Origin: Nilaparvata lugens
Taxonomy: Eukaryota > Arthropoda > Insecta > Hemiptera > Delphacidae
DNA: 64,000 bases
Reading direction: 5' to 3'
Assembly: GCF_014356525.2 (NCBI RefSeq)
Contig: NC_052510.1
Coordinates: forward strand, 56,069,845 to 56,133,844
Each line of letters begins with the position of its first letter. Positions within the stretch are counted from its first letter, which is position 1. Shown here one piece after another: positions 12,575 to 22,951 of this stretch. The notes under the pieces are model-generated. The model did no database searches. It was not told where the DNA came from and saw only the letters and a list, made by a program, of their open reading frames with translations. The translations under genes and the position numbers were made by a program.

Positions 12575-12720
12575 GTAATATCCATTGACATTCTATCACT
12601 TTATTCTCATTTATTGAATCATTTATTACAAAAATAATAATATAAACGATATTTCATCATTTGTGTTCAGTGATGCCCTTCCTCCTTACATTCTTTCCTG
12701 AGCATTTCAATATAAATACT

Positions 12721-13015
12721 TGTATGGAAAAATATACTCACAAACACAATAAAGTGTCACTAATCAACACGAAATTCCCGATTTTATTTTGAAAAGAATT
12801 AAGCATAGTGGTAGAGTGATTCAAAAATTGAGAGAAGCGTCAACGTGAGTTATGAAATGAGTTAAGAAGACACAACGTGATTGTGATTTGAGAACAAATA
12901 ATGCAATTGTCAAAATAATATCACATTTCACAATACATCAATCACAAAAAATAACTGAACATTGATAAGAAATGTCACCCCCAAAAACACTATGAATTTG
13001 CTGATTATGGTTTGA
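12721..13015. other. 3' flank of gene A, no gene
   Basis: AT-rich; the minus-strand ORF at 12928-13128 is the diverged edge of the adjacent minisatellite. Confidence 0.35.
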
Positions 13016-13672
13016 TGTAACACAAAGCTATGAGAAGAAGTTATGACATGGATGGGACAAATAAAATGTTGAAATACATGAAAGAGTTTGAATGAAACCC
13101 AATTGAGCACTGTGATTTTGCTGATCATGGTTGTATGTGAAACAAATCTATGTGTAAAAGTGATGACATGAATGAAAAGTTAAAATACATGGAAGAGTTT
13201 GAATGAAACCCAATTATTGAGCACTGTGATTTTGCTGATCATGATTGGATGTGAAACAAATCTATGTGTAAAAGTGATGACATGAATGAAAAGTTAAAAT
13301 ACATGGAAGAGTTTGAATGAAACCCAATTATTGAGCACTGTGATTTTGCTGATCATGATTGGATGTGAAACAAATCTATGTGTAAAAGTGATGACATGAA
13401 TGAAAAGTTGAAATACATGGAAGAGTTTGAATGAAACCCAATTGAGCACTGTGATTTTGCTGATCATGGTTGAATGTGAAACAAATCTATGTGTAAAAGT
13501 GATGACATGAATGAAAAGTTGAAATACATGGAAGAGTTTGAATGAAACCCAATTGAGCACTGTGATTTTGCTGATCATGGTTGTATGTGAAACAAATCTA
13601 TGTGAAAAAGTAATGACATGAATGAAAAGTTGAAATACATGGAAGAGTTTGAATGAAACCCGATTGGGTTTC
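13016..13672. repeat. Minisatellite, 111/114-bp units, about six copies
   Basis: The word GAGTTTGAATGAAACCC recurs at 13084, 13195, 13309, 13423, 13534 and 13645, giving periods of 111, 114, 114, 111 and 111. The 3-bp difference is an ATT present or absent in CCCAATT(ATT)GAGC. All periods are multiples of three, so a minus-strand frame stays open across units, but the predicted peptide only mirrors the DNA repeat and is out of register with gene A. It starts about 30 bp beyond the gene A stop. Confidence 0.9.
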
Positions 13673-13701
13673 TTGCATCATTTCTGTTGTAGTTCGAAAA
13701 T

Positions 13702-14553
13702 TCAGAAATCAGTCATGAAAACATGATAAGGATCCTCCAATCTAATCAAACTAGCACCTTTAATCTCCCTGAAATAAGGTTCAAGACCAGATTCATGAGG
13801 CCTTATTTTGAATGCCGGAGAAATCACTCCTGAAAACATGTCACAATCCGAGAAAGTATCAGATTCAGTCAGCTGTAGTTTTATCATTTTCTCCAAAATA
13901 TCATTGGTTTTCTTAGCGGCGCCCATACACCTCACAGTACACTTAAACCAGTTTTCCTCCAAGTTATCATTTGCCGTATGTGCGCTCTCTTTAAACCTCT
14001 GAAAGATATCTCTTCTGAACTGAATTTTCCTGTTTTCGTTGTAGTGGAAAAGCCTCACAAAACAGTCTTCGACACTTCTTTTCTGGTTCTTGTTCCTGCA
14101 TTGTTCAACATCTGTCTTGAATTTATTCTGTAGATCTTGGAGCATCTCAAGAGTGAACCTTACCCAATCCTTGAATCCCCTCATCACGTCGTGATTAGCA
14201 GCACAGTTCCTGATGTACCCTCTACCCTCAAGCAAAACATTTTTCACCTTCTTCCCCAGTTTCTCTGAGCAGCTGCTCTGTTCTAACAGGAATACAGTCC
14301 CAGCTAATCGTCTGGCCAACAGCTCCCAACCAGAATGTAGTAGATTCCTCCTGTGGTCATGAAGCTCCTTCTCGATAGAATTAATTTCATCGGTGACTTT
14401 ATCGATGAATTGTTCTATTAGTCGACCTGTCAAGTTCCCAATCTGCTCCCTCTCTATGGTTTCTAGAAGCTTGAGGTTCATATCCTGCTCGGAGGGCGTC
14501 TTTGTAATAGCTTCAGCACTATCCTCGTCTGATTCATTGCTATCAGGAGTGTT
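13702..14553 (-). CDS. Gene A terminal exon: six-cysteine helical protein paralog
   Basis: Unrecognised protein family; function unknown. The exon opens at a splice acceptor (minus-strand CCAAACAG, 14554 and up) in phase 0 with an acidic stretch (residues N-T-P-D-S-N-E-S-D-E-D) and is open for 283 codons to the stop at 13702. An internal Met lies at 14481. The body is predicted helical. Cysteines follow the spacing of genes B and C: SSC, 21 residues, NC, 34, EQC, 11, EDC, 40, FKC; here the next Cys comes after only three residues (CTVRC) and a later one in FSDC. One N-glycosylation sequon (NLT) is near the N-terminus. The C-terminus is HVFMTDF, without an ER-retrieval signal. No convincing first exon was found. 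A start-codon exon ATG-TTC-AAG with a GTGAGA donor at 16433-16441 fits the phase but would give no signal peptide. Splicing from the gene B signal exon (28335) is also phase-compatible. Confidence 0.75.
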   Translation of the reverse strand, partial: NTPDSNESDEDSAEAITKTPSEQDMNLKLLETIEREQIGNLTGRLIEQFIDKVTDEINSIEKELHDHRRNLLHSGWELLARRLAGTVFLLEQSSCSEKLGKKVKNVLLEGRGYIRNCAANHDVMRGFKDWVRFTLEMLQDLQNKFKTDVEQCRNKNQKRSVEDCFVRLFHYNENRKIQFRRDIFQRFKESAHTANDNLEENWFKCTVRCMGAAKKTNDILEKMIKLQLTESDTFSDCDMFSGVISPAFKIRPHESGLEPYFREIKGASLIRLEDPYHVFMTDF

Positions 14554-14556
14554 CTG

Positions 14557-15362
14557 TTTGGAATGAAATGAGAAAATTGTGTTATAGATTCAAAAATTAT
14601 AAGTGAAGCATGAAAAATAAGGGGGATAGGTCCAAATTTGATGGATACATCATAATTTCATCACATTTTGAATTTGGAATGAAAAGAGAATTTTAGAGAT
14701 GCAAGAAGTCGCCATACACAGATACACATGAAAATCAAGATGAATATCCAGTCAAAAAATAATAAAAACAGCATTGAGTAAAAAAACTCATTCAAGTGTT
14801 GTGGAGGAGCAAACACTACTTGGGAACCTTCCACACATAGGAACAGACATAAATAAACACATATACAGACATAGATAAAAAAAATATTGCGTGATAATAG
14901 ATGTATGTGCTCTAATACTATGCATAGTTTGAATTGATAAAATTTTGATAATAGCTAAGCTGCCTCAATCGAAAAGAATCCCATGATAATCAATGTGCTT
15001 AAACGATAATGATAGTATGAATATGATGAGGAGTAAAGTCTATGCTTATGAATATGCTGATGTGATGCAGTTTGAGTGGATCCAGTGAGATGACTCACTG
15101 ATGATCGTGACCCATATGAAACACATAATTGCAATCATACCCAATGATAATTGGAATGGAAGAGAATTGTGCTTTAGATTTGAAAATGTTGAGTGAAGCA
15201 TGAAAAACGAGGGGAAATTGGTCCAAATTTGATGGATAAATCATAATATCATCACCATTCATGATGATATAATAGAAAACCATTATTATCACTATTTCGG
15301 AAACCTGCCCTCTGTGAATTAAAAGAAAATCCAAGAAGATGATCATCATCATTGGAACATAA
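14557..15362. repeat. Duplicated upstream/intron block of gene A, first copy
   Basis: Segment 14692-15151 (from TTTTAGAGATGCAAGAAGTC to CATACCCAATGATAATT) recurs at 15893-16356, offset about 1201. The preceding 14557-14660 (GTGAAGCATGAAAAATAAGG, CAAATTTGATGGATA) is also repeated, more diverged, at 15152-15260. This implies at least two rounds of local duplication beside the exon. Confidence 0.75.
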
Positions 15363-15666
15363 GGCTAGGTACACACTAGCTAGTCAAAACAAGACAAGAC
15401 ATGATCATACACGTTCAGTCACAATACTTCACATAGTTGCTTATGACGCAACACTCACTGATTAGTCATTGCAATTAGACATGTCTTCATAAGCAACTAT
15501 GTATTGTGACTGAACGTGTCTGACTGAACGTGTACTTCACATAGTTGCTTATGAAGACATGTCTAATTGCAATGACTAATCTGTGTGTGTTGCGTCATAA
15601 GCAACAATGTGACGTATTGTGTCTGATTGTCTTGTCTTGTCTTGACCAACTGGTGTGCGCCTAGCC
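15363..15666. mobile_element. Foldback MITE, GGCTAGGTACACAC ends
   Basis: About 304 bp. The left end GGCTAGGTACACACTAG and right end GTGTGCGCCTAGCC are inverted. Arms share CAAGACAAGACA / TGTCTTGTCTTG and TTGCTTATGACGCAACAC / GTGTTGCGTCATAAGCAA, and the centre is itself palindromic around GAACGTGT. No clear target duplication was found and no coding capacity. Confidence 0.7.
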
Positions 15667-15775
15667 TGATAAATAATAGAATAGAATGACTGCCTTTATT
15701 TTATACCTGGCAGGGCGAACTTAGGGCGCAGTCGGCCCTCTCTTACACTTAACCCTCAAAAATAATGATTGATGA
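15667..15775 (-). repeat. Retroposon 3'-end fragment (GGCGCAGTCGGCCCTC box)
   Basis: About 95 bp with GACTGCCTTTATTTT, then TTAGGGCGCAGTCGGCCCTC and TTAACCCTC, recurring at 52801-52886. On the minus strand it ends AATAAAGGCAGTCATTC followed by a TATTC-like tail, which looks like the 3' terminus of a non-LTR element or SINE. Family not identified. Confidence 0.5.
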
Positions 15776-15892
15776 CTAAGGAGTAATTGATAAGACTATT
15801 GTAGAGGTGCAAAAAGTTGTCAAACACATAGAAATAGAGATGAATATCCAGTAAAAAAAATTCCTTGATAAGAGTTTAGGTGATTGATAAGA

Positions 15893-16356
15893 GTATTTTA
15901 GAGATGCAAGAAGTCGCCATACACAGATACACATGAAAATCAAGATGAATATCCAGTCAAAAAATAATAAAAACAGCATTGAGTAAAGAAACTCATTCAA
16001 GTGTTGTGGAGGAGCAAACACTACTTGGGAACCTTCCACACATAGGAACAGACATAAATAAACACATATACAGACATAGATAAAAAAATATTGCGTGATA
16101 ATAGATGTATGTGCTCTAATACTATGCATAGTTTGAATTGATAAAATTTTGATAATAGCTAAGCTGCCTCAATCGAAAAGAATCCCATGATAATCAATGT
16201 GCTTAAACGATAATGATAGTATGAATATGATGAGGAGTAAAGTCTATGCTTATGAATATGCTGATGTGATGCAGTTTGAGTGGATCCAGTGAGATGACTC
16301 ACTGATGATCGTGACCCATATGAAACACATAATTGCAATCATACCCAATGATAATT
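15893..16356. repeat. Duplicated block beside gene A, second copy
   Basis: Second copy of 14692-15151. The minus-strand ORF at 15776-16129 lies across it, is isoleucine/phenylalanine-rich and is not conserved as an ORF in copy 1, so I do not call it a gene. Confidence 0.75.
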
Positions 16357-16519
16357 ATGTGAATATAAATTACAAATAAAATAAACAAAAATAAAATAGT
16401 CACAAATAAATGACACTTATTCTCACCTTGAACATTTGGTGTTAGATAAAATTGGAATTACATACGGTACAATTGCGTCAGCTCTAAAACATTGGAATTC
16501 TAGATGCTAGGTTTCTATT

Positions 16520-16686
16520 AATATTGAATGAAAAAGACTAAGAAATTGTCAAAAAACCACTGATTTATTGATAATTAGAAAGACCGGTTTCGGTTATTAC
16601 ACAATGATGAAAAATACACAAATATTACACCATATCAATAAATCAGTGGTTTTTTGACAATTTCTTAGTCTTTTTCATTCAATATG
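16520..16686. repeat. Short inverted repeat with TTTTTGACAATTTCTTAG arms
   Basis: Left arm 16522-16572 (TTGAATGAAAAAGACTAAGA ... CACTGATTTATTGAT) pairs with right arm 16636-16684; the loop contains AAAGACCGGTTTCGGTTATT. A related single arm, TTTTTGACAATTTCTTAG, is at 38030-38047. Confidence 0.7.
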
Positions 16687-17283
16687 AATAATTACCACAA
16701 TATCAACTTCTCAACTACACAAAAAGTTTCTATTACCTAATAATTTATATTCAAATTAAAATAAAAATCATGTAGGATTATTGGTATGATTGTCAATAAA
16801 AGTAGATGATTATATTCTTTTATACAATTTATTAGCAATCGATTATCGATTTCACAATATTCTTGATTGTAAGGTACGTGATTTTATGAATACAATGACA
16901 TGTTACAACTTTCAATCAAAATAGGTATTACAGGACTACAAAATTGTAACATTGTAATGTTCCAATACCTTAATTTAGATATCATTACTTATAATAAAGT
17001 ACACGTGCTCAGCTGTAAGTACAAACTGCCTGTAAAGGACTTTACTGTCAAAGTATTATCATATTTAAAATAACCTATTGAAGTATTTAAACAGTATAAA
17101 GTGGGTTAAGTATATTATATAGACTTGATAAATGTGTAATTGAATGTTCTCCATACAGAGAAAGTATCAAATTGAAATTTCAATAACTTACTGTTTTGTT
17201 ATGTTGCAGATATCCTTATTGGATGAGAACAACTCGATGTTGTAAAAACCACTGGTATGCTTTATTTGAAAAAAAAAATTGAG
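16687..17283. other. Intergenic, nothing recognised
   Basis: AT-rich unique sequence with no supportable gene. Confidence 0.3.
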
Positions 17284-17561
17284 ATACTAGTACGGATTTC
17301 AAACCATTATCACAAACTCCAGTAAACTGGAAGCTTAAAGATTGAGCAGCAGAATATAGTGTGGGTGGAGCCCTACGATTGGCAATTAGCTATCGCCCAA
17401 TAGCGGCTGAGCTCTACTGCTATTGGCCGAGTCAGTAGAGCCAGTAATGGCCAATCGTGTAATGGACTATCATGGGGATTCTTCCACACTATAATATTGT
17501 ATTGCTCAATGCTTGATCTCACAGTTTACTAGACATTACGGCGTAACAGCCGAACTAGTAT
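17284..17561. mobile_element. Foldback MITE with ATACTAGTWCGG ends
   Basis: 278 bp. Left ATACTAGTACGG and right CCGAACTAGTAT are inverted. Inner arms pair AGTAAACTGG / CAGTTTACT and ATATAGTGTGG / CCACACTATAAT, and CGATTGGC / GCCAATCG flank a central GCTATTGGCCGAG. No coding sequence. Confidence 0.7.
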
Positions 17562-18749
17562 TTTAAATTGTTTTAATAAACCAATAGTTTTGACAAGATC
17601 TTTGTTATCATTTGTATTAGTTGGCTGTGTTTGGTTATAGTGTTAGTGTTATTGTCTTATTGTTATAGTTATTATTCTATTGTTGCATTTGCTGCTATTG
17701 AATTACTGTGCTTCCTTTGCTATTGCTAAAAATATTTTGTTTGCAATTGCTTCAAGCTGTTGAATTTGCGCTGATAGTTTCTAATGCATATTTGTATATT
17801 TCATTCATATTACTGTTATTAGTTGTTATACTTCTGAATGATTGCTAAGTTACTTATTTGACTTTATGTTATGTATCTCATATTTATATTTATATTTGTC
17901 TTGTTATTTTTGTTTATCTTGTTACTATTGTATTCTTTTAAAATTGGTGTATACCGTTGGAAATGTAATAAATAAATAAATAAACATCAAGTCGTTTTAA
18001 TTGGAATTTCAATATTACTGGTGATGAACAAGTATTTTCATAACTACAAATAATGAGATTTGTCATCCTTTGAATTCAATCATTCTACCTTCTTAAAATA
18101 GTTGTCATAAGAGCAGATTGCAATATTAACTCTTGCTAATTCAATACATGGCTTGATAACACGAAGTCTTTGCTCTTAGCAATTCATATGAATAGTGGAA
18201 TATATCGAGTATTATTTTTAGCTCTTCAAGGATTTTTAATTGTTTTTTCTCAATAGAGCACTCACTCTAAGCATCTATTACTGTAACTTTTATCTTGCAT
18301 AAGTTGAATTTGTGAATACACATTTGAGACAGAAATAAGTAATATCAAATAAGGTAACTTTTGATTATCGCTAGATTGATGACAATTGAAATCTTCATAG
18401 GTTACAAATGATACACACCATGAAATTGAATAATATTGTGACAGAGAGAATTAGAAACTCATCAATTTCCAAAATGATGAATGATGACAAAAAATGTAAT
18501 GATCTATTAGATAAGGAACTAATTGAATAACATGAGATAGTAGAACAACTTCATAATCAACCAATAACTACGAATTGAACAAAACTTCAGAATCAAAGAA
18601 AATTCTTGAATATTGGTTCATGTTAAGATCACAAAACGATTAGACTATAACATAACTGTTCATAATAATATTATGTCTATCAATATAAGCTATATATAAG
18701 TAGTAGGCTAGGCCTATCCCGCTACATTCATCTTTAAAATGAATTCTAA
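17562..18749. other. Intergenic; possible old retroposon 3' end
   Basis: 17620-17990 is TTG/TTAT-rich on the plus strand and ends in GTAATAAATAAATAAATAAAC, resembling a non-LTR 3' UTR with an AAAT tail. 18000-18749 shows no gene; the ORF at 18640-18873 overlaps a MITE end. Confidence 0.35.
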
Positions 18750-18839
18750 TTTTAAGAAACATCTTGTGAATCAAAAAATTGTTACAGTATCTAAAACAGA
18801 TATTGGTACATAACTGATATGTACATAACGGGATTCTTT

Positions 18840-19117
18840 CATAGAGAAACAATAGCATAAGTAGATATCCCATGGTATAGGGCGTTTATGTCGCAACTTT
18901 TACTGTTATCTCAAGCTGATAGTCCACGTAATTTTTTCCTGTGAAGCTTTATGACGCTGGTAGTCTCTCATATTGTACCGTTCATACACTCTTACCCGGT
19001 CAAAACAGTAAAAATCGACAATAATCGATAGTAATCGGCTTGAGATAACTGTAAAAGTTGCGACATAAACGCCCTATACCATGGGATAGCGTCTACTTAC
19101 GCTATTGTTTCTCTATG
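18840..19117. mobile_element. MITE family M7, 7-bp TSD ATTCTTT/ATTCTGT
   Basis: Ends CATAGAGAAACAATAGCATA and inverse. Flanks 18833-18839 and 19118-19124 match at 6 of 7 bases. Confidence 0.82.
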
Positions 19118-19559
19118 ATTCTGTCGTGTGAAACTAGCCAATATTCGAAAGACGTTCAATAATAGCCTAAAAAATTGATGATTGAAAGATAAACAATGAT
19201 AGTATTTCGAAATAAAAACCATGAATTTATTCTCCATAGAATCGTTTAAATAAAATCAACGGATCGAATAACGGATTGAATTGACAAGGATATTAAACAT
19301 AGCCTGAAAAATTGATGATAATAAAAAAGTATCTTGAATTGTCATATTTATTTTGTCTCAAGTTTATTAAACTTTTGTAACTTGTTTTTTTTTCAACTGG
19401 GCACCCGACGAAAAACCTTCGGGTTTGGCAGGACCCTCAACTGTTTTTAGTTGTGAATGAAAATTTTTATTTTAAGAAACATCTTGTGAATCAAAAAATT
19501 GTTACAGTATCTAAAACAGATATTGGTACATAACTGATATGTACATAACGGGATTCTTT

Positions 19560-19834
19560 CATAGAGAAACAATAGCATAAGTAGATATCCCATGGTATAG
19601 GGCGTTTATGTCGCAACTTTTACTGTTATCTCAAGCTGATAGTCCACGTAATTTTTTCCTGTGAAGCTTTATGACGCTGGTAGTCTCTCATATTGTACCG
19701 TTCATACACTCTTACCCGGTCAAAACAGTAAAAATCGACAATAATCGATAGTAATCGGCTTGAGATAACTGTAAAAGTTGCGACATAAACGCCCTATACC
19801 ATGGGATATCTACTTACGCTATTGTTTCTCTATG
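19560..19834. mobile_element. MITE family M7, duplicated copy
   Basis: Same insertion as 18840, copied by the 720-bp tandem duplication. Confidence 0.82.
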
Positions 19835-20189
19835 ATTCTGTCGTGTGAAACTAGCCAATATTCGAAAGACGTTCAATAATAGCCTAAAAAATTGATGATT
19901 GAAAGATAAACAATGATAGTATTTCGAAATAAAAACCATGAATTTATTCTCCATAGAATCGTTTAAATAAAATCAACGGATCGAATAACGGATTGAATTG
20001 ACAAGGATATTAAACATAGCCTAAAAAATTGATGATAATAAAAAAGTATCTTGAATTGTCATATTTATTTTGTCTCAAGTTTATTAAACTTTTGTAACTT
20101 GTTTTTTTTTCAACTGGGCACCCGACGAAAAACCTTCGGGTTTGGCAGGACCCTCAACTGTTTTGAGTTGTGAATGAAAATTTTTATTT

Positions 20190-20550
20190 GAATCGAACAT
20201 AAAAGAACATGAACTTCTACTCCATAGAATCGTCAAATAAAATCAACAGATTGTATTGACTAGGATATTAAAAATACTTAAGAGTATTTACTTAGTCAAC
20301 AGTAAGGTACCTAGAATACAATCTAAGTACATTGGTGAACAGTATGACCAATAAGACTCATCAGTATAGACTCAGTATAGACTCTGTTAGAATTGAGTAT
20401 AGACTTATAAACGATCACAAACGTTTTATCGAGGATTCAAGAGTAATAAAATTCTAGTATCAAACACAGAAATTGACTCAAAAATTGCTTGATGTAATTG
20501 ACACTATACAGTGTATTTCAAACACAATTTTATCATGCTACCAATGAATA
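20190..20550. other. Gene B 3'-side intergenic, nothing recognised
   Basis: Short direct repeat of TATAGACTC(A/T)GT near 20365-20390; otherwise unique AT-rich DNA. Confidence 0.3.
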
Positions 20551-21593
20551 CCTCTCATCATACAACCTTCAAATACTAATGAGAGAAACATTGTTCTCAA
20601 GTGGTAAAACCTCTTGATTCAATCAACCTCTCATCAACAACCTTTGTTTTCAAATGAGAGAGAAACATTGTTCTCAAGTGGTAAAACCTCTTGATTCAAT
20701 CAACCTCTCATCAACAACCTTTGAATTCAAATGAGAGAGAAACATTGTTCTCAAGTGGTAAAACCTCTTGATTCAATCAACCTCTCATCAACAGCTTTCG
20801 AATTCAAATGAGAGAGAAACATTGTTCTCAAGTGGTAAAACCTCTTGATTCAATCAACCTCTCATCAAAAGCTTTTGAATTCAAATGAGAGAGAAACATT
20901 GTTCTCAAGTGGTGAAAACTCTTGATTCAATCAACCTCTCATCAACAACCTTTGAATTCAAATGAGAGAGAAACATTGTTCTCAAGTGGTGAAACCTCTT
21001 GATTCAATCAACCTCTCATCAACAGCCTTTGAATTCAAATGAGAGAGAATCATTGTTCTCAAGTGGTAGAACCTCTTGATTCAATCAACCTCTCATAAAC
21101 AAACTTTGAATTCAAATGAGAGAGAAACATTGTTCTCAAGTGGTAAAACCTCTCGATTCAATCAACCTCTCATCAACAACCTTTGAATTCAAATGAGAGA
21201 GAAACATTGTACTCAAGTGGTAAAACCTCTTGATTCAATCAACCTCTCATCAACAACCTTTGTTTTCAAATGAGAGAGAAACATTGTTCTCAAGTGGTAA
21301 AACCTCTCGATTCAATCAACCTCTCATCAACAACCTTTGAATTCAAATGAGAGAGAAACATTGTTCTCAAGTGGTGAAACCTCTTGATTCAATCAACCTC
21401 TCATCAACAACCTTTGAATTCAAATGAGAGAGAAACATTGTTCTCAAGTGGTAAAACCTCTCGATTCAATCAACCTCTCATCAACAACCTTTGAATTCAA
21501 ATGAGAGAGAAACATTGTTCTCAAGTGGTGAAACCTCTTGATTCAATCAACCTCTCATCAACAACCACTGAATTCAAATGAGAGAGAAACATT
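20551..21593. repeat. 77-bp minisatellite, about 13.5 units
   Basis: Each unit reads CCTCTCATCAACAACC, TTTGAATTCAAA, TGAGAGAGAAACATTG, TTCTCAAGTGGTAAAACC, TCTTGATTCAATCAA. TTTGAATTCAAA is a perfect palindrome and CTCTCA/TGAGAG flank it, so every unit can form a small hairpin. Variants alternate TTTGAATTC with TTTGTTTTC, and CTTGATTC with CTCGATTC. Two further units sit at 22831-22951 between the duplicated gene B exons. Confidence 0.95.
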
Positions 21594-22069
21594 GAACGAT
21601 ACTATAAAAGTTAATTACTAAGTTACGAAGGGTTGGTTTCCGAGCTCGGGATTCAGCTAAGTTCTAGACTTTAAACAGTTGGAGCTGGAAAACTGGCTCT
21701 CCAAAACGGGGCTTAGTCGCAGTTCGCAGTTTCTATGTTAATCTTTATTTTCTCATTTCTGTAATTCGTAACGTTTTTCCTTGACAAAATGAAACATTCC
21801 TGAATAATTCAAAAATAGCTGAAACTTGCCACTATTTTCTCTTTATTTCATTATGTTTTAAATTCTCTAGTTTTTCAAGACTTTTTCAAACGTGGACTGC
21901 GGCTACGTCCCGTTTCGGAAAGCCAATTTTCTGACTCCAGCTGTTTAGAACTCAGCTAAATCCCGAGCTCGGAAACCGAAGATAAAAGTTACTGAGTTTC
22001 TGAAAGTTATTACTTATAGATTGATTAGTTATTCCATTATTAAACTCAGCATCCGAGAAACCTCTCCAT
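21594..22069. repeat. Gene B 3' flank, copy 1
   Basis: GAACGATACTATAAAAGTTA at 21594 recurs at 22952 (offset 1358), and the flank is repeated through to the stop codon with a 10-15-bp deletion near CTACGTCC and a small insertion near ACTTACTGAG in copy 2. Minus-strand AATAAA signals (plus TTTATT) near 21742 and 21841 are candidate polyadenylation sites for copy 1. Confidence 0.8.
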
Positions 22070-22830
22070 TCAATCGTCTTTCTCCTCCTCTTCCAACTCC
22101 TCCTTCTTCTTCGCCTCATCGAGCTTCTGATCGACCAGCTTCCGCAACGTTTCGCTGCCATCTTCCTGTTCCCAGGGCATCTTCTGATATCGCGGGGGAT
22201 GTAGAGGTATCTTGTTGTTTCTGACACAAGGGTTGATGCGATTGGCCGCTTCCCTACTGCGCCTTAACACCTGGACCCTGGCATTTATCAGACACCTGAA
22301 CATGTACTCTTCAACACCCTCCAGCGTCTCATCCAGGGAGTGTCTCAACATCCTCATTTTCTTCATCATCAATTTATTCATTTTCGCTCGGGATTCCATG
22401 TAGACAGGATTCAGACACTGCTGGAGCTGTGTTTCATTCAGGGCTAGATTAGACGTGCACTCCAGTAGCAAAGCCACAGCTTTACTTTTGTGGTCTTCAA
22501 CTTTTTCCCTAACTTCTGCCACATCATCAAACAGATAAGATATGTCCTCTTCAACACCATCGCAGTCCCCTAAAGCGTCCGCTGCCTGTTGTATTATGAA
22601 CTGCCGTTCTTCCTCTATCTTATCATACATAATCACGCAGTCTCCGATTATTCCATTTGTTTTGGCGTTATGAATGGCGTCCAGCATCGGCTTCAACTGC
22701 TTGCTGACCATTTGTAGTGCGAAGTTCAAAACGGTTCTGGCGTAGTCTCGTGCTGTGGGGACCAGATCGTTGATCTCATCGAGACTGTCAGAGTGGCCTT
22801 CCATTGTGAACGCGTGCAGTGATGCTATCA
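22070..22830 (-). CDS. Gene B terminal exon, duplicate copy (intact frame, 5' end replaced)
   Basis: Tandem duplicate of the gene B terminal exon, open throughout to the stop at 22070. It carries the family cysteines: GDC, 24 residues, GDC, 34, LEC, 13, QQC, 40, FRC, 21, NPC, then a proline-rich link and a Lys/Glu-rich tail ending EEEEKDD. One sequon (NET). At its 5' end homology with copy 2 stops at GATGCTATCA (22830), where the 77-bp minisatellite begins, so the native acceptor and first eleven or so codons are gone. The frame nevertheless stays open into the minisatellite. A minus-strand acceptor TTTTTCTCTCATTTG...AAAG, with exon from 22846, is in phase 0 with the signal exon and would add V-V-D-E-R before the conserved L-I-A-S-L. 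Whether this copy or the frameshifted copy 2 is used cannot be decided here. Confidence 0.7.
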
Positions 22831-22951
22831 ACCTCTCATCAACAACCTTTGTTTTCAAATGAGAGAAAAACATTGTTCTCAAGTGGTAAAACCTCTCGAT
22901 TCAATCAACCTCTCATCAACAGCTTTTGAATTCAAATGAGAGAGAAACATT
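22831..22951. repeat. 77-bp minisatellite remnant between gene B exon copies
   Basis: About 1.6 units identical in type to 20551-21593, marking the duplication junction. The microhomology at the join is ATCAA. Confidence 0.9.

Larger units (their letters stand above)
10141..12720. repeat. 1.28-kb tandem duplication, two units
   Basis: Unit 1 begins about 10150 (ATAAATACTTGGAAAAAATT) and unit 2 about 11430 (ATAAATACTTGTATAAAATT); the next junction with the same ATAAATACTTGTAT is at about 12713. Offset is 1276 bp, with only scattered substitutions between units. Each carries an M7 MITE in the same position, so the MITE predates the duplication. The 60-codon ORFs at 10646 and 11922 are copies of each other with no recognisable domain. 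Confidence 0.85.
18750..20189. repeat. 720-bp tandem duplication, two units
   Basis: TTTAAGAAACATCTTGTGAA occurs at 18751 and 19471. Unit 1 is 18750-19469 and unit 2 is 19470-20189, almost identical apart from a few substitutions and a small indel at about 19088. Each unit contains an M7 MITE and the segment GGGCACCCGACGAAAAACC. Very low divergence implies a recent event or an assembly duplicate. Confidence 0.9.

Noticed and set aside
12928..13578. Repetitive minus-strand ORFs over the 111/114-bp minisatellite
   Set aside because: The peptide mirrors the DNA repeat, is hydrophobic without pattern, and is not in frame with the gene A exon.
20551..21593. CRISPR-like array
   Set aside because: Units are contiguous 77-bp repeats without unique spacers, in eukaryotic DNA; a minisatellite.
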